From Streptomyces cellostaticus (lineage in GTDB: Bacteria; Actinomycetota; Actinomycetes; Streptomycetales; Streptomycetaceae), in contig NZ_JALLIN010000004.1 in assembly GCF_023630175.1 (NCBI RefSeq), forward strand, positions 146,225 to 210,224: a stretch of 64,000 nt of DNA, in the 5' to 3' direction. Shown here one piece after another: positions 42,619 through 50,659 of this stretch. Made by a program: the position numbers and the translations under genes. Positions within the stretch are counted from its first letter, which is position 1. The number at the start of each line of letters is the position of its first letter. The notes beneath the pieces were generated by a model, which did no database searches, was not told the DNA's origin, and saw nothing but the letters and a program-made list of their open reading frames with translations.

Positions 42619-43752
42619 TCAGAACTTGTTCCTGGGGGTCAGCCCCAGCGACAGGCCCGACAGGCCGCGCTGACGGCCGCCCAGCTTCCCCGCGATCGCC
42701 CGCAGGGCCGAACCCGCCGGGGACTCCGGGTCGGTCAGGACCACCGGCCTGCCCTCGTCGCCGCCCTCGCGCAGCCGGACGTCGATCGGGATGCTGCCGA
42801 GCACCGGGACCGTCGCGCCCGTGGTGCGGGTCAGGCCGTCCGCGACGCGCTGGCCGCCGCCCGTGCCGAAGACGTCGACCATCTCGCCGCAGTGCGGGCA
42901 GGGCAGGCCGGACATGTTCTCCACCACGCCGACGATCTTCTGGTGGGTCTGCACGGCGATGGAGCCGGCCCGCTCGGCGACCTCGGCCGCCGCCTGCTGA
43001 GGCGTCGTCACGACCAGGATCTCGGCGTTCGGGACGAGCTGCGCGACCGAGATCGCGATGTCGCCGGTGCCGGGCGGCAGGTCCAGCAGCAGGACGTCCA
43101 GGTCGCCCCAGTACACGTCCGCGAGGAACTGCTGCAGCGCGCGGTGCAGCATCGGGCCGCGCCAGACGACCGGCGCGTTGCCCGGGGTGAACATGCCGAT
43201 GGAGATGACCTTCACGCCGTTCGCCGACGGCGGCATGATCATGTTCTCGACCTGGGTCGGACGGCCGTCCGCGCCCAGCATGCGCGGCACGCTGTGGCCG
43301 TAGATGTCGGCGTCCACGACACCGACCTTCAGACCGTCGGCCGCCATTGCCGCGGCCAGGTTCACCGTCACCGAGGACTTGCCGACGCCGCCCTTGCCGG
43401 AGGCGACCGCGTAGACCCGGGTGAGGCTGCCCGGCTTGGCGAACGGGACCTCGCGCTCGGCCTGGCCGCCGCGCAGGGCGTTCGCCAGCTCCTTGCGCTG
43501 CTCGTCGCTCATCACGTCCAGCGACACCTCGACACGGGTGACACCCTCGACGCGGGAGACCGCCTCGGTCACCCGCTGGGTGATCGTCTCGCGCATCGGG
43601 CAGCCGGAGACCGTCAGGTACACGGTGACCGCGACCGCGCCGTCCTCCCCGATCTCCACCGATTTGACCATCCCCAGCTCGGTGATGGGTCGGTTGATCT
43701 CGGGGTCGTTCACCGTCGCCAGTGCCTCGCGCACCGCGTCTTCCGTAGCCAT
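42619..43752 (-). CDS. mrp: Mrp/ApbC-type P-loop ATPase, iron-sulfur carrier
   Basis: A 377-residue protein. An N-terminal MIP18/DUF59 domain (LATVNDPEINRPITELGMV and SGCPMRETI) is fused to a ParA-like NTPase with deviant Walker A GKGGVGKSS. The Mrp signature LLLDLPPGTGDIAIS and the cluster-binding CPHC (MSGLPCPHCGEMVDVFG) follow. It is predicted to carry Fe-S clusters to targets. TACCAT lies 7 nt before the ATG at 43752 (leaderless type). The neighbouring DUF1003 and MgtE-like genes match the mycobacterial order. Confidence 0.95.
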   Translation of the reverse strand: MATEDAVREALATVNDPEINRPITELGMVKSVEIGEDGAVAVTVYLTVSGCPMRETITQRVTEAVSRVEGVTRVEVSLDVMSDEQRKELANALRGGQAEREVPFAKPGSLTRVYAVASGKGGVGKSSVTVNLAAAMAADGLKVGVVDADIYGHSVPRMLGADGRPTQVENMIMPPSANGVKVISIGMFTPGNAPVVWRGPMLHRALQQFLADVYWGDLDVLLLDLPPGTGDIAISVAQLVPNAEILVVTTPQQAAAEVAERAGSIAVQTHQKIVGVVENMSGLPCPHCGEMVDVFGTGGGQRVADGLTRTTGATVPVLGSIPIDVRLREGGDEGRPVVLTDPESPAGSALRAIAGKLGGRQRGLSGLSLGLTPRNKF

Positions 43753-43795
43753 AGAGACGATGGTACGGCGCCCCCTGGGGCCCGCGGGTAGCCCT

Positions 43796-44401
43796 TCAGC
43801 GGTCGTCTGCGTCACGTCCGGGCGACCGTTCCGCCCGCTCTGCCGGGAATACGACGTGCCCGTCGTGACGCCGCCGCTCCTCCAGCTCCTTCATCAGGTC
43901 CTGCAGCTCAGAGCGGATCCAGTCGCGGGTCGCCACCTCGCCGAGGCCGGTGCGCAGCGCGGCGACCTCCCGGGTCAGGTACTCGGTGTCGGCGATGGAC
44001 CGCTCGTTCTGCTTGCGGTCCTGCTCGAGGTTGACCCGGTCGCGGTCGTCCTGCCGGTTCTGCGCCAGCAGGATCAGCGGGGCCGCGTAGGAGGCCTGCA
44101 GGGACAGCATCAGGGTCAGGAAGATGAACGGGTACTGGTCGAAGCGCAGCCCCGCCGGCGCGGCGATGTTCCACAGCACCCACAGGATGATGACGACCGT
44201 CATCCAGACGATGAAGCGTCCCGTGCCGAGGAACCGGGCGATCCGCTCCGACAGCCGGCCGAAGGCCTCCGGATCCCACTCGGGCAGGATGCGCCGCCTG
44301 GGCGGGCGCGGCTGGTCCAGACGCGGGGCGCGGGGCCGGGGGGCGGCCGTGGCGCCCACCGGATTGCGCTCGCGGGTCGCGGTGTCGCGCTCAGGAGCCA
44401 T
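43796..44401 (-). CDS. DUF1003 membrane protein
   Basis: A 201-residue protein. Two hydrophobic helices (FIVWMTVVIILWVLWNI; YPFIFLTLMLSLQASYAAPL) are followed by the family motif ILLAQNRQDDRDR and a basic coiled-coil tail. Function is unknown. The start overlaps the end of the upstream MgtE-N/CBS gene by 11 bp, suggesting co-translation and a link to ion handling. Confidence 0.92.
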   Translation of the reverse strand: MAPERDTATRERNPVGATAAPRPRAPRLDQPRPPRRRILPEWDPEAFGRLSERIARFLGTGRFIVWMTVVIILWVLWNIAAPAGLRFDQYPFIFLTLMLSLQASYAAPLILLAQNRQDDRDRVNLEQDRKQNERSIADTEYLTREVAALRTGLGEVATRDWIRSELQDLMKELEERRRHDGHVVFPAERAERSPGRDADDR

Positions 44402-45680
44402 GAGTGGCCGCCTCCTCTCCCTCGTCCAGGTGGAACTCCGTCTCCCGCCAGTCGTCGGGCAGCATGTGGTCGAGGACGTCGTCCACGGTCACCGCGCCGA
44501 GCAGCGAGCCCGACTCGTCCACCACGGGGGCGGCCACCATGTCGTACGTGGCGAAGAACCCGGCGACGACCGGCAGGGCGGCGTCGGGGGCCAGTGGCTG
44601 CAGGTCGTCGTCGAGCAGCGAGCTGACCAGGGTGTACGGAGGGTCGCGCAGCAGCCGCTGGAAGTGCACGGTGCCCAGGTACTTGCCGGTCGGGGTCTCG
44701 TCGGGCGGGCGGCAGACGTAGACCTGGGCGGCGAGCGCGGGGGAGAGGTCCTGGTTGCGGACCCGGGCGAGGGCGTCGGCGACGGTGGCGTCCGGGCGCA
44801 GCACGATCGGCTCGGTGGTCATCAGACCGCCCGCGGTGTGCTCCTCGTACGACATCAGACGCCGCATGTCGGCCGCGTCGGCGGGCTTCATCAGGCTCAG
44901 CAGCCGTTCCTTGTCCGCCTCCGGCAGCTCGGCCAGCAGGTCGGCCGCGTCGTCCGGGTCCATGGCCTCCAGGACGTCCGCCGCGCGCTCCTCGGCCAGC
45001 TTGCCGAGGATCTCGATCTGGTCGTCCTCCGGCAGTTCCTCGAGGACGTCGGCGAGCCGGTCGTCGTCCAGGGCTGCGGCGACCTCCGCGCGCCGCTTGG
45101 CGGACAGGTGGTGCAGCACGTTGGCGAGGTCCGCGGGCCGCAGTTGCTCGAACGTGGCGAGCAGGTTCTCGGCGCCCTGCCCGTGCTCCTCCAGGGAGAA
45201 GCCGGTGACGGACGACCACTCGACCGTCAGGGTCTCGCCCCTGGCCCGGCGGAAGGCACCGCCCTTGCGTCCCCTGCGCACGAAGACGCGGTCGATCTCC
45301 CAGTCCCGGCGGGCGGGGAGCTGCTGCACGGACAGGTCGAGGACGGTGACCTCCTCGTCGCTCTCCACCAGCCGCACCCGCCGGTCCAGCAGCTCGCCGA
45401 AGACCAGCCGCTCGGTGGGCCGCTGCTCGAAGCGGCGCACGTTGAGCACTCCGGTGGTGATGACCTGGCCGGACTCGATACCGGTCACCCGCGTCATCGG
45501 CAGGAAGATCCGGCGCCGGTTGGACAGCTCGACGACCAGCCCGAGGACGCGCGGGGGCCGCCGCCCGACGCGCAGCATGACCACCAGGTCGCGTACGCGA
45601 CCCACCTGGTCGCCGGTCGGATCGAAGACGGGGACCCCGGAAAGGTGCGAGACGAAGATCCGGGGGGCGCCGGCTGCCAT
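44391..45680 (-). CDS. MgtE N-terminal/CBS-domain protein with PRC-barrel-like start
   Basis: A 429-residue soluble protein. Residues 1-160 hold PRC-barrel-like segments (VSHLSGVPVFDPTGDQVGRV). About 180-280 is an MgtE_N superhelix with repeated LEELPEDDQ / LLAELPEADKERLL. About 285-405 is a CBS pair (GGLMTTEPIVLRPDATVADA; LLGAVTVDDVLDHMLPDDW). The MgtE transmembrane pore domain is absent, so it is a magnesium-sensing module without a channel, probably a regulator. The ATG at 45680 follows AAAGGAA. Confidence 0.9.
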   Translation of the reverse strand: MAAGAPRIFVSHLSGVPVFDPTGDQVGRVRDLVVMLRVGRRPPRVLGLVVELSNRRRIFLPMTRVTGIESGQVITTGVLNVRRFEQRPTERLVFGELLDRRVRLVESDEEVTVLDLSVQQLPARRDWEIDRVFVRRGRKGGAFRRARGETLTVEWSSVTGFSLEEHGQGAENLLATFEQLRPADLANVLHHLSAKRRAEVAAALDDDRLADVLEELPEDDQIEILGKLAEERAADVLEAMDPDDAADLLAELPEADKERLLSLMKPADAADMRRLMSYEEHTAGGLMTTEPIVLRPDATVADALARVRNQDLSPALAAQVYVCRPPDETPTGKYLGTVHFQRLLRDPPYTLVSSLLDDDLQPLAPDAALPVVAGFFATYDMVAAPVVDESGSLLGAVTVDDVLDHMLPDDWRETEFHLDEGEEAATHGS

Positions 45681-45869
45681 GGCTGTGCTTCCTTTGCTCG
45701 CCTTGCATGGGATTGCTGTTCTGTGCCCGCTCGCGTGCGCTTCAGGCTAGCCCGTACCGATCCGATACGCCCTGGTGGGCGGTCCGGACGGACTGGCTCC
45801 GCCCGGCGGCCGGGGCCCCGGTACGCTGCCGTACGCCGCTCAGCAACCGTCAGAAAGGCAGCCCCACCT

Positions 45870-46601
45870 GTGACTGCGATGCCCCTGGGCCGTGTTCGCC
45901 GGGCCGCGCTGGTGACCGCGACATGCGCACTGGCCGTGACGGGAGCGACGGTGCTGACGGGGTGCGGTGACGATCCGGACGCGGGGACCAACGGGGTGGG
46001 CAAGCTGCCCGCCGGCCGGATCCAGGCCAGGACCCGCGCCGCCGCCGACGAGGCCCCCGCGGTGCGGCTGGCCGGGACCGTGGTCACCAGCGGCCGCACG
46101 TACCGGCTGGACATGCGGCTGAAGGAAGACGGCGGCACCGGCTCGGTCACCTCCCGGGGCGCCACCTTCCGGCTGCTGCGGGTGGGCACCGAGCTGTACC
46201 TCAAGGCCGACGCGGCGTTCTGGAACGGCGGCGACAAGTCCGCGGCGGGCAAGCTGGACGGCAAGTACGTGAAGGTGCCGCAAGGAGACCCCGCGTACAA
46301 GAAGTTCAGCGGCTTCACGGACAAGGACCTCCTGCTCGACGGCCTGCTGACCCTGCACGGTTCGCTGGCGACCGACGGCCACCACGAGGCGGCGGGTACC
46401 CGCACCATCCGGATCACCGGCGACGACGGCGACGGCGGCACCCTGGAGGTCTCACTGGAGGGCGAGCCGTACCCGCTCCGCCTGGAGCGCGCCGGCTCCG
46501 CGGGCACGCTCACCTTCTCGGACTGGGGCAAGGACTTCGCCGTCGCCCGGCCCGCGAAGGGCGAGACGGTCGACTACGGCAAGCAGCTCCCGGCGTCGTA
46601 G
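45870..46601 (+). CDS. Lipoprotein, LppX/LprG-like fold possible
   Basis: A 243-residue exported protein. The basic start (TAMPLGRVRRAAL) and hydrophobic core end in the lipobox VLTGC. The mature part (VRLAGTVVTSGRTYRLDMRL, FRLLRVGTELYLKADAAFW, GKYVKVPQGDPAYKKFSGF) resembles actinobacterial lipoproteins of the LppX/LprG/DUF1396 type that bind lipids. The fold assignment is tentative. The GTG at 45870 has AAAGG upstream. It is divergent from the MgtE-like gene. Confidence 0.82.
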   Translation: MTAMPLGRVRRAALVTATCALAVTGATVLTGCGDDPDAGTNGVGKLPAGRIQARTRAAADEAPAVRLAGTVVTSGRTYRLDMRLKEDGGTGSVTSRGATFRLLRVGTELYLKADAAFWNGGDKSAAGKLDGKYVKVPQGDPAYKKFSGFTDKDLLLDGLLTLHGSLATDGHHEAAGTRTIRITGDDGDGGTLEVSLEGEPYPLRLERAGSAGTLTFSDWGKDFAVARPAKGETVDYGKQLPAS

Positions 46602-46619
46602 CCCGCCGGGGCCCGGCGT

Positions 46620-47135
46620 CTATCCCTTCCGCCGCCGCCCGGCCAGCAGTCGCGGCAGGGCGGCCGGGGCCGGTCGGCGCGTCGTCGCCGGGGAGGGCAC
46701 CGGACGCTCCGCCAGACTCCCGGAGGGCAGCGCGAGCGTGGACCCGGCCGGCACCAGACGGAGCACCCTGCACTCGCGGGCCCACCGCGCGGGCATCTCC
46801 TCGCCGTCGGGGGCGTTCAGCCGCTTGCCCTTCAGCTCGGCGACGGCGGCCTCCCACTCCGGTGAGCCGGAGCCGAGCACGGACACGGTGGCCCGCCAGG
46901 TCACCAGCCGGCCGCCCTTGTCCTTGCTGCGCACGGTCACCTCGGCCGAGCCGCCGTCGGTGAGGCCGGTCAGCGGCTGCTCCCCGGGCCCGTCGCCGAC
47001 CAGGCACACCGCGCCCTCGTGCCACACGTGCCACAGCGCACGAGCCGCCGGGGCCCCGGCGGCCCTGACCCAGACGAGGCCGGACTTCTTGGTGGCCTCC
47101 TCGACGAGGGCCTGGTCGAGCAGCTCGCTTGTCAT
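46620..47135 (-). CDS. Conserved actinobacterial protein, possibly flavin-binding split-barrel
   Basis: A 171-residue protein (LWHVWHEGAVCLVGDGPGEQPL, AEVTVRSKDKGGRLVTWRA) whose beta-rich pattern resembles pyridoxamine-phosphate-oxidase-like split barrels. I cannot identify cofactor residues with certainty. The C-terminal 35 residues are Arg/Pro/Ala-rich and probably disordered. TAGGCT is 6 nt before the ATG (leaderless type). It is convergent with the lipoprotein gene, only 18 nt apart. Confidence 0.7.
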   Translation of the reverse strand: MTSELLDQALVEEATKKSGLVWVRAAGAPAARALWHVWHEGAVCLVGDGPGEQPLTGLTDGGSAEVTVRSKDKGGRLVTWRATVSVLGSGSPEWEAAVAELKGKRLNAPDGEEMPARWARECRVLRLVPAGSTLALPSGSLAERPVPSPATTRRPAPAALPRLLAGRRRKG

Positions 47136-47155
47136 GAGCCCAGCCTAAGGGCTGC

Positions 47156-47319
47156 CCCGCAGTCCCCGGTGGGGCGGCGCACGGCGTCGGATGCGGTGCG
47201 CCGCGGGGCGGAGGGTCGTCCTCGTACCGGGCGTGTTCGGGACACTCGGCGTGTTCGGGCGGTCCTGCAACGCGGCGGGGCGCCGTGGCCGGCGCCGTGC
47301 GTCAGCCGGGGACTGCGGG
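47156..47319. repeat. Structured intergenic repeat, copy B
   Basis: Terminal arms CCCGCAGTCCCCGG (47156-47169) and CCGGGGACTGCGGG (47306-47319) are perfectly inverted, with an inner pair CGCACGGC / GCCGTGCG. The interior (about 47182-47297) is clearly related to copy A at 22.0 kb. The terminal arms differ in sequence from those of copy A but are again self-complementary. It is non-coding and lies between corA and the next gene. Confidence 0.68.
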
Positions 47320-47326
47320 ACGGCCC

Positions 47327-48451
47327 TCAGAGCCAGCCGTTGCGCTTGAGGGTGCGGTGGATGCCCAGACACAGGGCGACCGTGATGCCCATGATCACCG
47401 GGTAGCCGTACCGCCAGTGCAGCTCGGGCATGTACGTGAAGTTCATGCCGTACACCCCGCACACCATCGTCGGCACGGCGATGATCGCCGCCCAGGCGGT
47501 GATCTTGCGCATGTCCTCGTTCTGCGCGACGGACGCCTGCGCCAGGTTGGCCTGGAGGATGGAGTTGAGCAGTTCGTCGAAGCCCAGCACCTGCTCCTGG
47601 ACCCGGGCGAGGTGGTCGGCGACGTCCCGGAAGTACTTCTGGATGTCCGGCTCGACCAGCCGCATCGGCCGCTCGCTCAGGAGCTGCATGGGCCGCAGCA
47701 GCGGCGCCACCGCCCGCTTGAAGTCCAGCACCTCACGCTTGAGCTGGTAGATCCGCGCCGAGTCCACACCACGCGAGACACCGCCCCGGCGGCCCGGCGA
47801 GAAGACCTCGGTCTCCACCTCGTCGATGTCGACCTGCATCGCGTCGGCCACCGCGATGTAGCCGTCCACCACGTGGTCGGCGATCGCGTGCAGCACGGCC
47901 GAGGGGCCGTTGGCGAGCAGCTCCGGGTCGTCCTGCAGCCGGTGCCGCAGCGCCCGCAGCGAGCCCTGGCCGCCGTGCCGGACGGTGATGAAGAAGTCCC
48001 GGCCGGTGAAGCACATGACCTCGCCGGTCTCCACGACCTCGCTGCTCGCGGTGAGCCGGTCGTGCTCGACGTAGTGGATGGTCTTGAAGACGGTGAAGAG
48101 CGAGTCGTCGTACCGCTCCAGTTTGGGCCGCTGGTGGGCCTGTACCGCGTCCTCCACGGCCAGCGGGTGCAGCCCGAACTCGCGTGCGATGCCGGCGAAC
48201 TCCGACTCCGTCGGCTCGTGCAGCCCCATCCACACGAACCCGCCGTCGCGGCGGACCAGCCGCATCGCCTCCTGCGGGCTCAGCGGCTCCGCGCTGCGCA
48301 CCCGGGCGCCGTCGCGGTAGACGGCGCAGTCGACGACGGCCGAGGGTGTCGCCGGGTCACGCGTGGTGTCGTACGGCGCGCTCTGCTCCTTGCGCAGCGG
48401 GACACGGGACGACGGGCGGACCACGGCGCGCAGGTCGCGGATCATCGACAT
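47327..48451 (-). CDS. corA: Magnesium/cobalt transport protein CorA
   Basis: A 374-residue homopentameric Mg2+ channel. The large cytoplasmic domain (VWMGLHEPTESEFAGIAREFGLH; AVEDAVQAHQRPKLERYDD) and long stalk helix precede the two C-terminal helices. The GMN selectivity signature is in CGVYGMNFTYMPEL and a basic tail (RTLKRNGWL) ends it. The ATG at 48451 has AAGGAG at 8 nt. A leader of about 310 nt precedes it. Confidence 0.96.
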   Translation of the reverse strand: MSMIRDLRAVVRPSSRVPLRKEQSAPYDTTRDPATPSAVVDCAVYRDGARVRSAEPLSPQEAMRLVRRDGGFVWMGLHEPTESEFAGIAREFGLHPLAVEDAVQAHQRPKLERYDDSLFTVFKTIHYVEHDRLTASSEVVETGEVMCFTGRDFFITVRHGGQGSLRALRHRLQDDPELLANGPSAVLHAIADHVVDGYIAVADAMQVDIDEVETEVFSPGRRGGVSRGVDSARIYQLKREVLDFKRAVAPLLRPMQLLSERPMRLVEPDIQKYFRDVADHLARVQEQVLGFDELLNSILQANLAQASVAQNEDMRKITAWAAIIAVPTMVCGVYGMNFTYMPELHWRYGYPVIMGITVALCLGIHRTLKRNGWL

Positions 48452-48780
48452 GGGCGGGCTCCTTCGCGGGCGGGCAGCGACAGCGCGCGTCGACGGGTGG
48501 AACTACCCGGAATGGGGACGTCCGGCGTAAGTCCTCCCGGCCCGGGGCTGGGAAGGATGTTTGGCACGTCCGCAAAGCGGGGAGCACCGCACCGTCGCGG
48601 TGGCGACTTCGCTGCTGATGCAGAACTGATTCAGGGCAGACAGATCAGGCAGAGCGAGACGAAGTGCTCTTCCGAACGACGATGCGAAAGGAAGGCGGTG
48701 GCCAGCCGGTAACTGGATCAGCAGCCGGAAGAGCGAGTGGTACTGCACGGTCGACTTCGATCCATGACAGCCCCACCTCC
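48452..48780 (-). promoter_or_regulatory. Long corA 5' leader with candidate regulatory small ORFs
   Basis: This 330-nt non-coding stretch is less GC-rich than coding DNA. It begins after a GGAGGAGG site (about 48783-48776). ATG at 48765 opens a 15-codon ORF that stops at 48718. An overlapping GTG at 48776 opens a 43-codon ORF (to 48645) with eight prolines, including PPP. GC hairpins occur before corA (about 48580-48600). A TTGACA box lies about 110 nt further upstream. Proline-rich leader ORFs control Mg2+ transporter genes in other bacteria; such a role here is inferred. Confidence 0.45.
48645..48776 (-). other. Candidate proline-rich leader ORF of corA (43 codons)
   Basis: GTG start; the peptide includes VPLALPAADPVTGWPPPSF and ends RSA. 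Third codon positions are only about half G/C, unlike real genes here. If translated, it is a leader peptide rather than a normal protein. Ribosome-site spacing is better for the overlapping 15-codon ORF at 48765. Confidence 0.25.
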
Positions 48781-48928
48781 TCCGGCCGGTCCCTCGTAAG
48801 GGAGTCTCAGCGTCGGGACAGATAGCGACGCTTCTGCGTGCTGCCCCGAACCACCGGCTCAGCGTAGCAGCAGCGTGTGGTGTCAAGGCGCCGCTTTGCC
48901 CGGCGCTGACGAGTTCTATGCTCGCCGC

Positions 48929-49525
48929 ATGGTTGATGTTCTTCCTCTGGTCGAGGCACGGTTGAACACCGCGCTGGGCGAACCGGACGCGCGCGCCGCG
49001 GTCACCTTCCTCGGTACCGACCGCATCGAGGTGCTCCGCTTCCGCGAGGGGGACGTGGTCCGCTACGCCACGCTCGGGATGTCCGCGCACCCCATGACCG
49101 ATCCCACGGCGATGCTCGCCGACCCCGTCGAGGGACCGCGCGCCGAGCTGGTCCTGTCGGTTCGCGCCGGCCTCGCCGACACCGACAAGGTGCTCCGCGC
49201 GCTCGCCGTGCTCGCCGCGTCCCCGCAGGTGGAGGGGCTGGTCGTGGCCCCCGGTGCGTCCCTGGACGTCGGTGGACCGCTGTGGCCCGGCGCCCCGTTC
49301 AGCTCCGTGCTGGTGGGGGAGCCGGGCGGGCTCGTCGAGGATCTGGCGCTGGACGCCCCGATGGATCCGGTGCGGTTCCTGCCGCTGCTGCCGATGACCC
49401 CCAACGAGGCCGCCTGGAAGCGGGTGCACGGTGCCCCGGCCCTCCAGGAGCGCTGGCTGGCGCACGGCACGGACCTGAGGGATCCCGCCCGCAGGTCCGT
49501 CCCGCTGGATGCCGGGCCCGCGTGA
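48929..49525 (+). CDS. Suppressor-of-fused (SUFU) domain protein
   Basis: A 198-residue soluble protein with the SUFU-like pattern DRIEVLRFREGDVVRYATLGMSAHPM, GPRAELVLSVR and FLPLLPMTPNEAAWKR. In bacteria this fold is related to SUKH proteins and is often an immunity or partner protein; the widely conserved streptomycete version has no known function. TATGCT lies 6 nt before the ATG (leaderless type). It is divergent from the corA leader. Confidence 0.87.
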   Translation: MVDVLPLVEARLNTALGEPDARAAVTFLGTDRIEVLRFREGDVVRYATLGMSAHPMTDPTAMLADPVEGPRAELVLSVRAGLADTDKVLRALAVLAASPQVEGLVVAPGASLDVGGPLWPGAPFSSVLVGEPGGLVEDLALDAPMDPVRFLPLLPMTPNEAAWKRVHGAPALQERWLAHGTDLRDPARRSVPLDAGPA

Positions 49526-49555
49526 GCAAGCTCACCAAAGTCCTTTCCTGATCGG

Positions 49556-49810
49556 TCAGTTGGTGAAGACGCCGACCCCGTCCTCGGTGGCGTGCCGGGG
49601 TTCGGGCTCCGCGGCCTCGTGGGTGAGGGCCTCGCGTCGCACGAGGACCACGACCGCGCCGAGCACGGCGGTGGCCGCCGCGGCCACGATCGGGACGTGG
49701 GGGTCGGTCCACTCCTCGATCTTCGGCGCGAGGTGGGGCGCCGCGGCGGCCGCGAACCAGCGGACGAAGTTGCAGCCCGCGCTCGCCACCGGGCGCGGCG
49801 CGTCCGACAC
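49556..49810 (-). CDS. Small putative membrane protein
   Basis: 84 residues from GTG 49810, with one hydrophobic helix (VPIVAAAATAVLGAVVVLV) at about 42-60 and an acidic C-terminus. Codon third positions are GC-rich as in real genes. No family is recognised and no good ribosome site is seen, so it is tentative. It is convergent with the SUFU gene, 30 nt apart. Confidence 0.45.
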   Translation of the reverse strand: MSDAPRPVASAGCNFVRWFAAAAAPHLAPKIEEWTDPHVPIVAAAATAVLGAVVVLVRREALTHEAAEPEPRHATEDGVGVFTN

Positions 49811-49911
49811 GCCGAGGGCCGGTTCGGTGTGGACCGTCGGGCCGCGCGGCTTCCGTCCGGACGGGTGATCGTCCTTGACGCGAGCCGGTCCGGGTAGGAC
49901 CGTGGAGCCCT

Positions 49912-50553
49912 ATGAGGGGCGAACCCAGTTGCCCGAAGTGTGGTGGCCGGGTCAGGGCTCCCGGCCTCTTCGCCGATTCCTGGCAGTGCGACGTGCACGG
50001 GACGGTGTATCCGCTGCAGCCCGTGATCCCGCCCAGCGTCGAGGCGCTCAACGTGGTCGTGCACCGCACGCAGGTCCCGGTGTGGATGCCGTGGCCGCTG
50101 CCGGTCGGGTGGCTGTTCACGGGCGTGGCCTACGCGGGGGACGACCGCAGCGGCGGCCGTGCCACCGCCGTGGCGTGCTCCGGTCCCGGTCCGCTGGGCG
50201 GCGTGGGTGAGCTGATCCTCGTCGCCGAGGAGCTGGGTGTCGGTCTCGGTGCGCACTACGCGGGCATCGACGGGCCGGACCCGGGGCCCTACCTGAACGT
50301 CGAGAAGCCGCCCCAGGCCAAGGTGCTGGCCGCCGGCCGCCCCACCCCGCTCTGGCACGTCTCCGGCGGCCCCGACGACCGCGCGGTCTTCGCCGGCGAG
50401 GCGCTGGGGCTCTGGCTGTGGGCGGTCATGTGGCCCGAGCAGTCCGGCCTGCTCATGTACGACGAGCTGGTGCTGGCCGATCTGCGGGACGCGGGCGCCG
50501 AGATAGACCTGGTGCCGTGCGGCGCGCTGTCGCCGCGGCTACTCAAGCCCTGA
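49912..50553 (+). CDS. DUF6758 family protein with N-terminal zinc-ribbon-like motif
   Basis: A 213-residue protein. It begins PSCPKCGGRVRAPGLFADSW, then WQCDVHGTVYPLQP, suggesting a small metal-binding ribbon. VWMPWPLPVGWLFTGVAYA and LWLWAVMWPEQSGLLMYDEL are conserved in the streptomycete proteins I know as DUF6758. It is cytoplasmic with no known function. It is upstream of the PHP-domain gene on the same strand. Confidence 0.82.
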   Translation: MRGEPSCPKCGGRVRAPGLFADSWQCDVHGTVYPLQPVIPPSVEALNVVVHRTQVPVWMPWPLPVGWLFTGVAYAGDDRSGGRATAVACSGPGPLGGVGELILVAEELGVGLGAHYAGIDGPDPGPYLNVEKPPQAKVLAAGRPTPLWHVSGGPDDRAVFAGEALGLWLWAVMWPEQSGLLMYDELVLADLRDAGAEIDLVPCGALSPRLLKP

Positions 50554-50659
50554 GCGCGCGGCTGTAGGGGGCGCCGGCCCCGTGCGGGTGTGACAGGGCA
50601 CCCGGTTCCTGCCGCTATCCTTGGGTGTCCCCGCCGTCCCGTCACCGTCTGGAGCAGCC

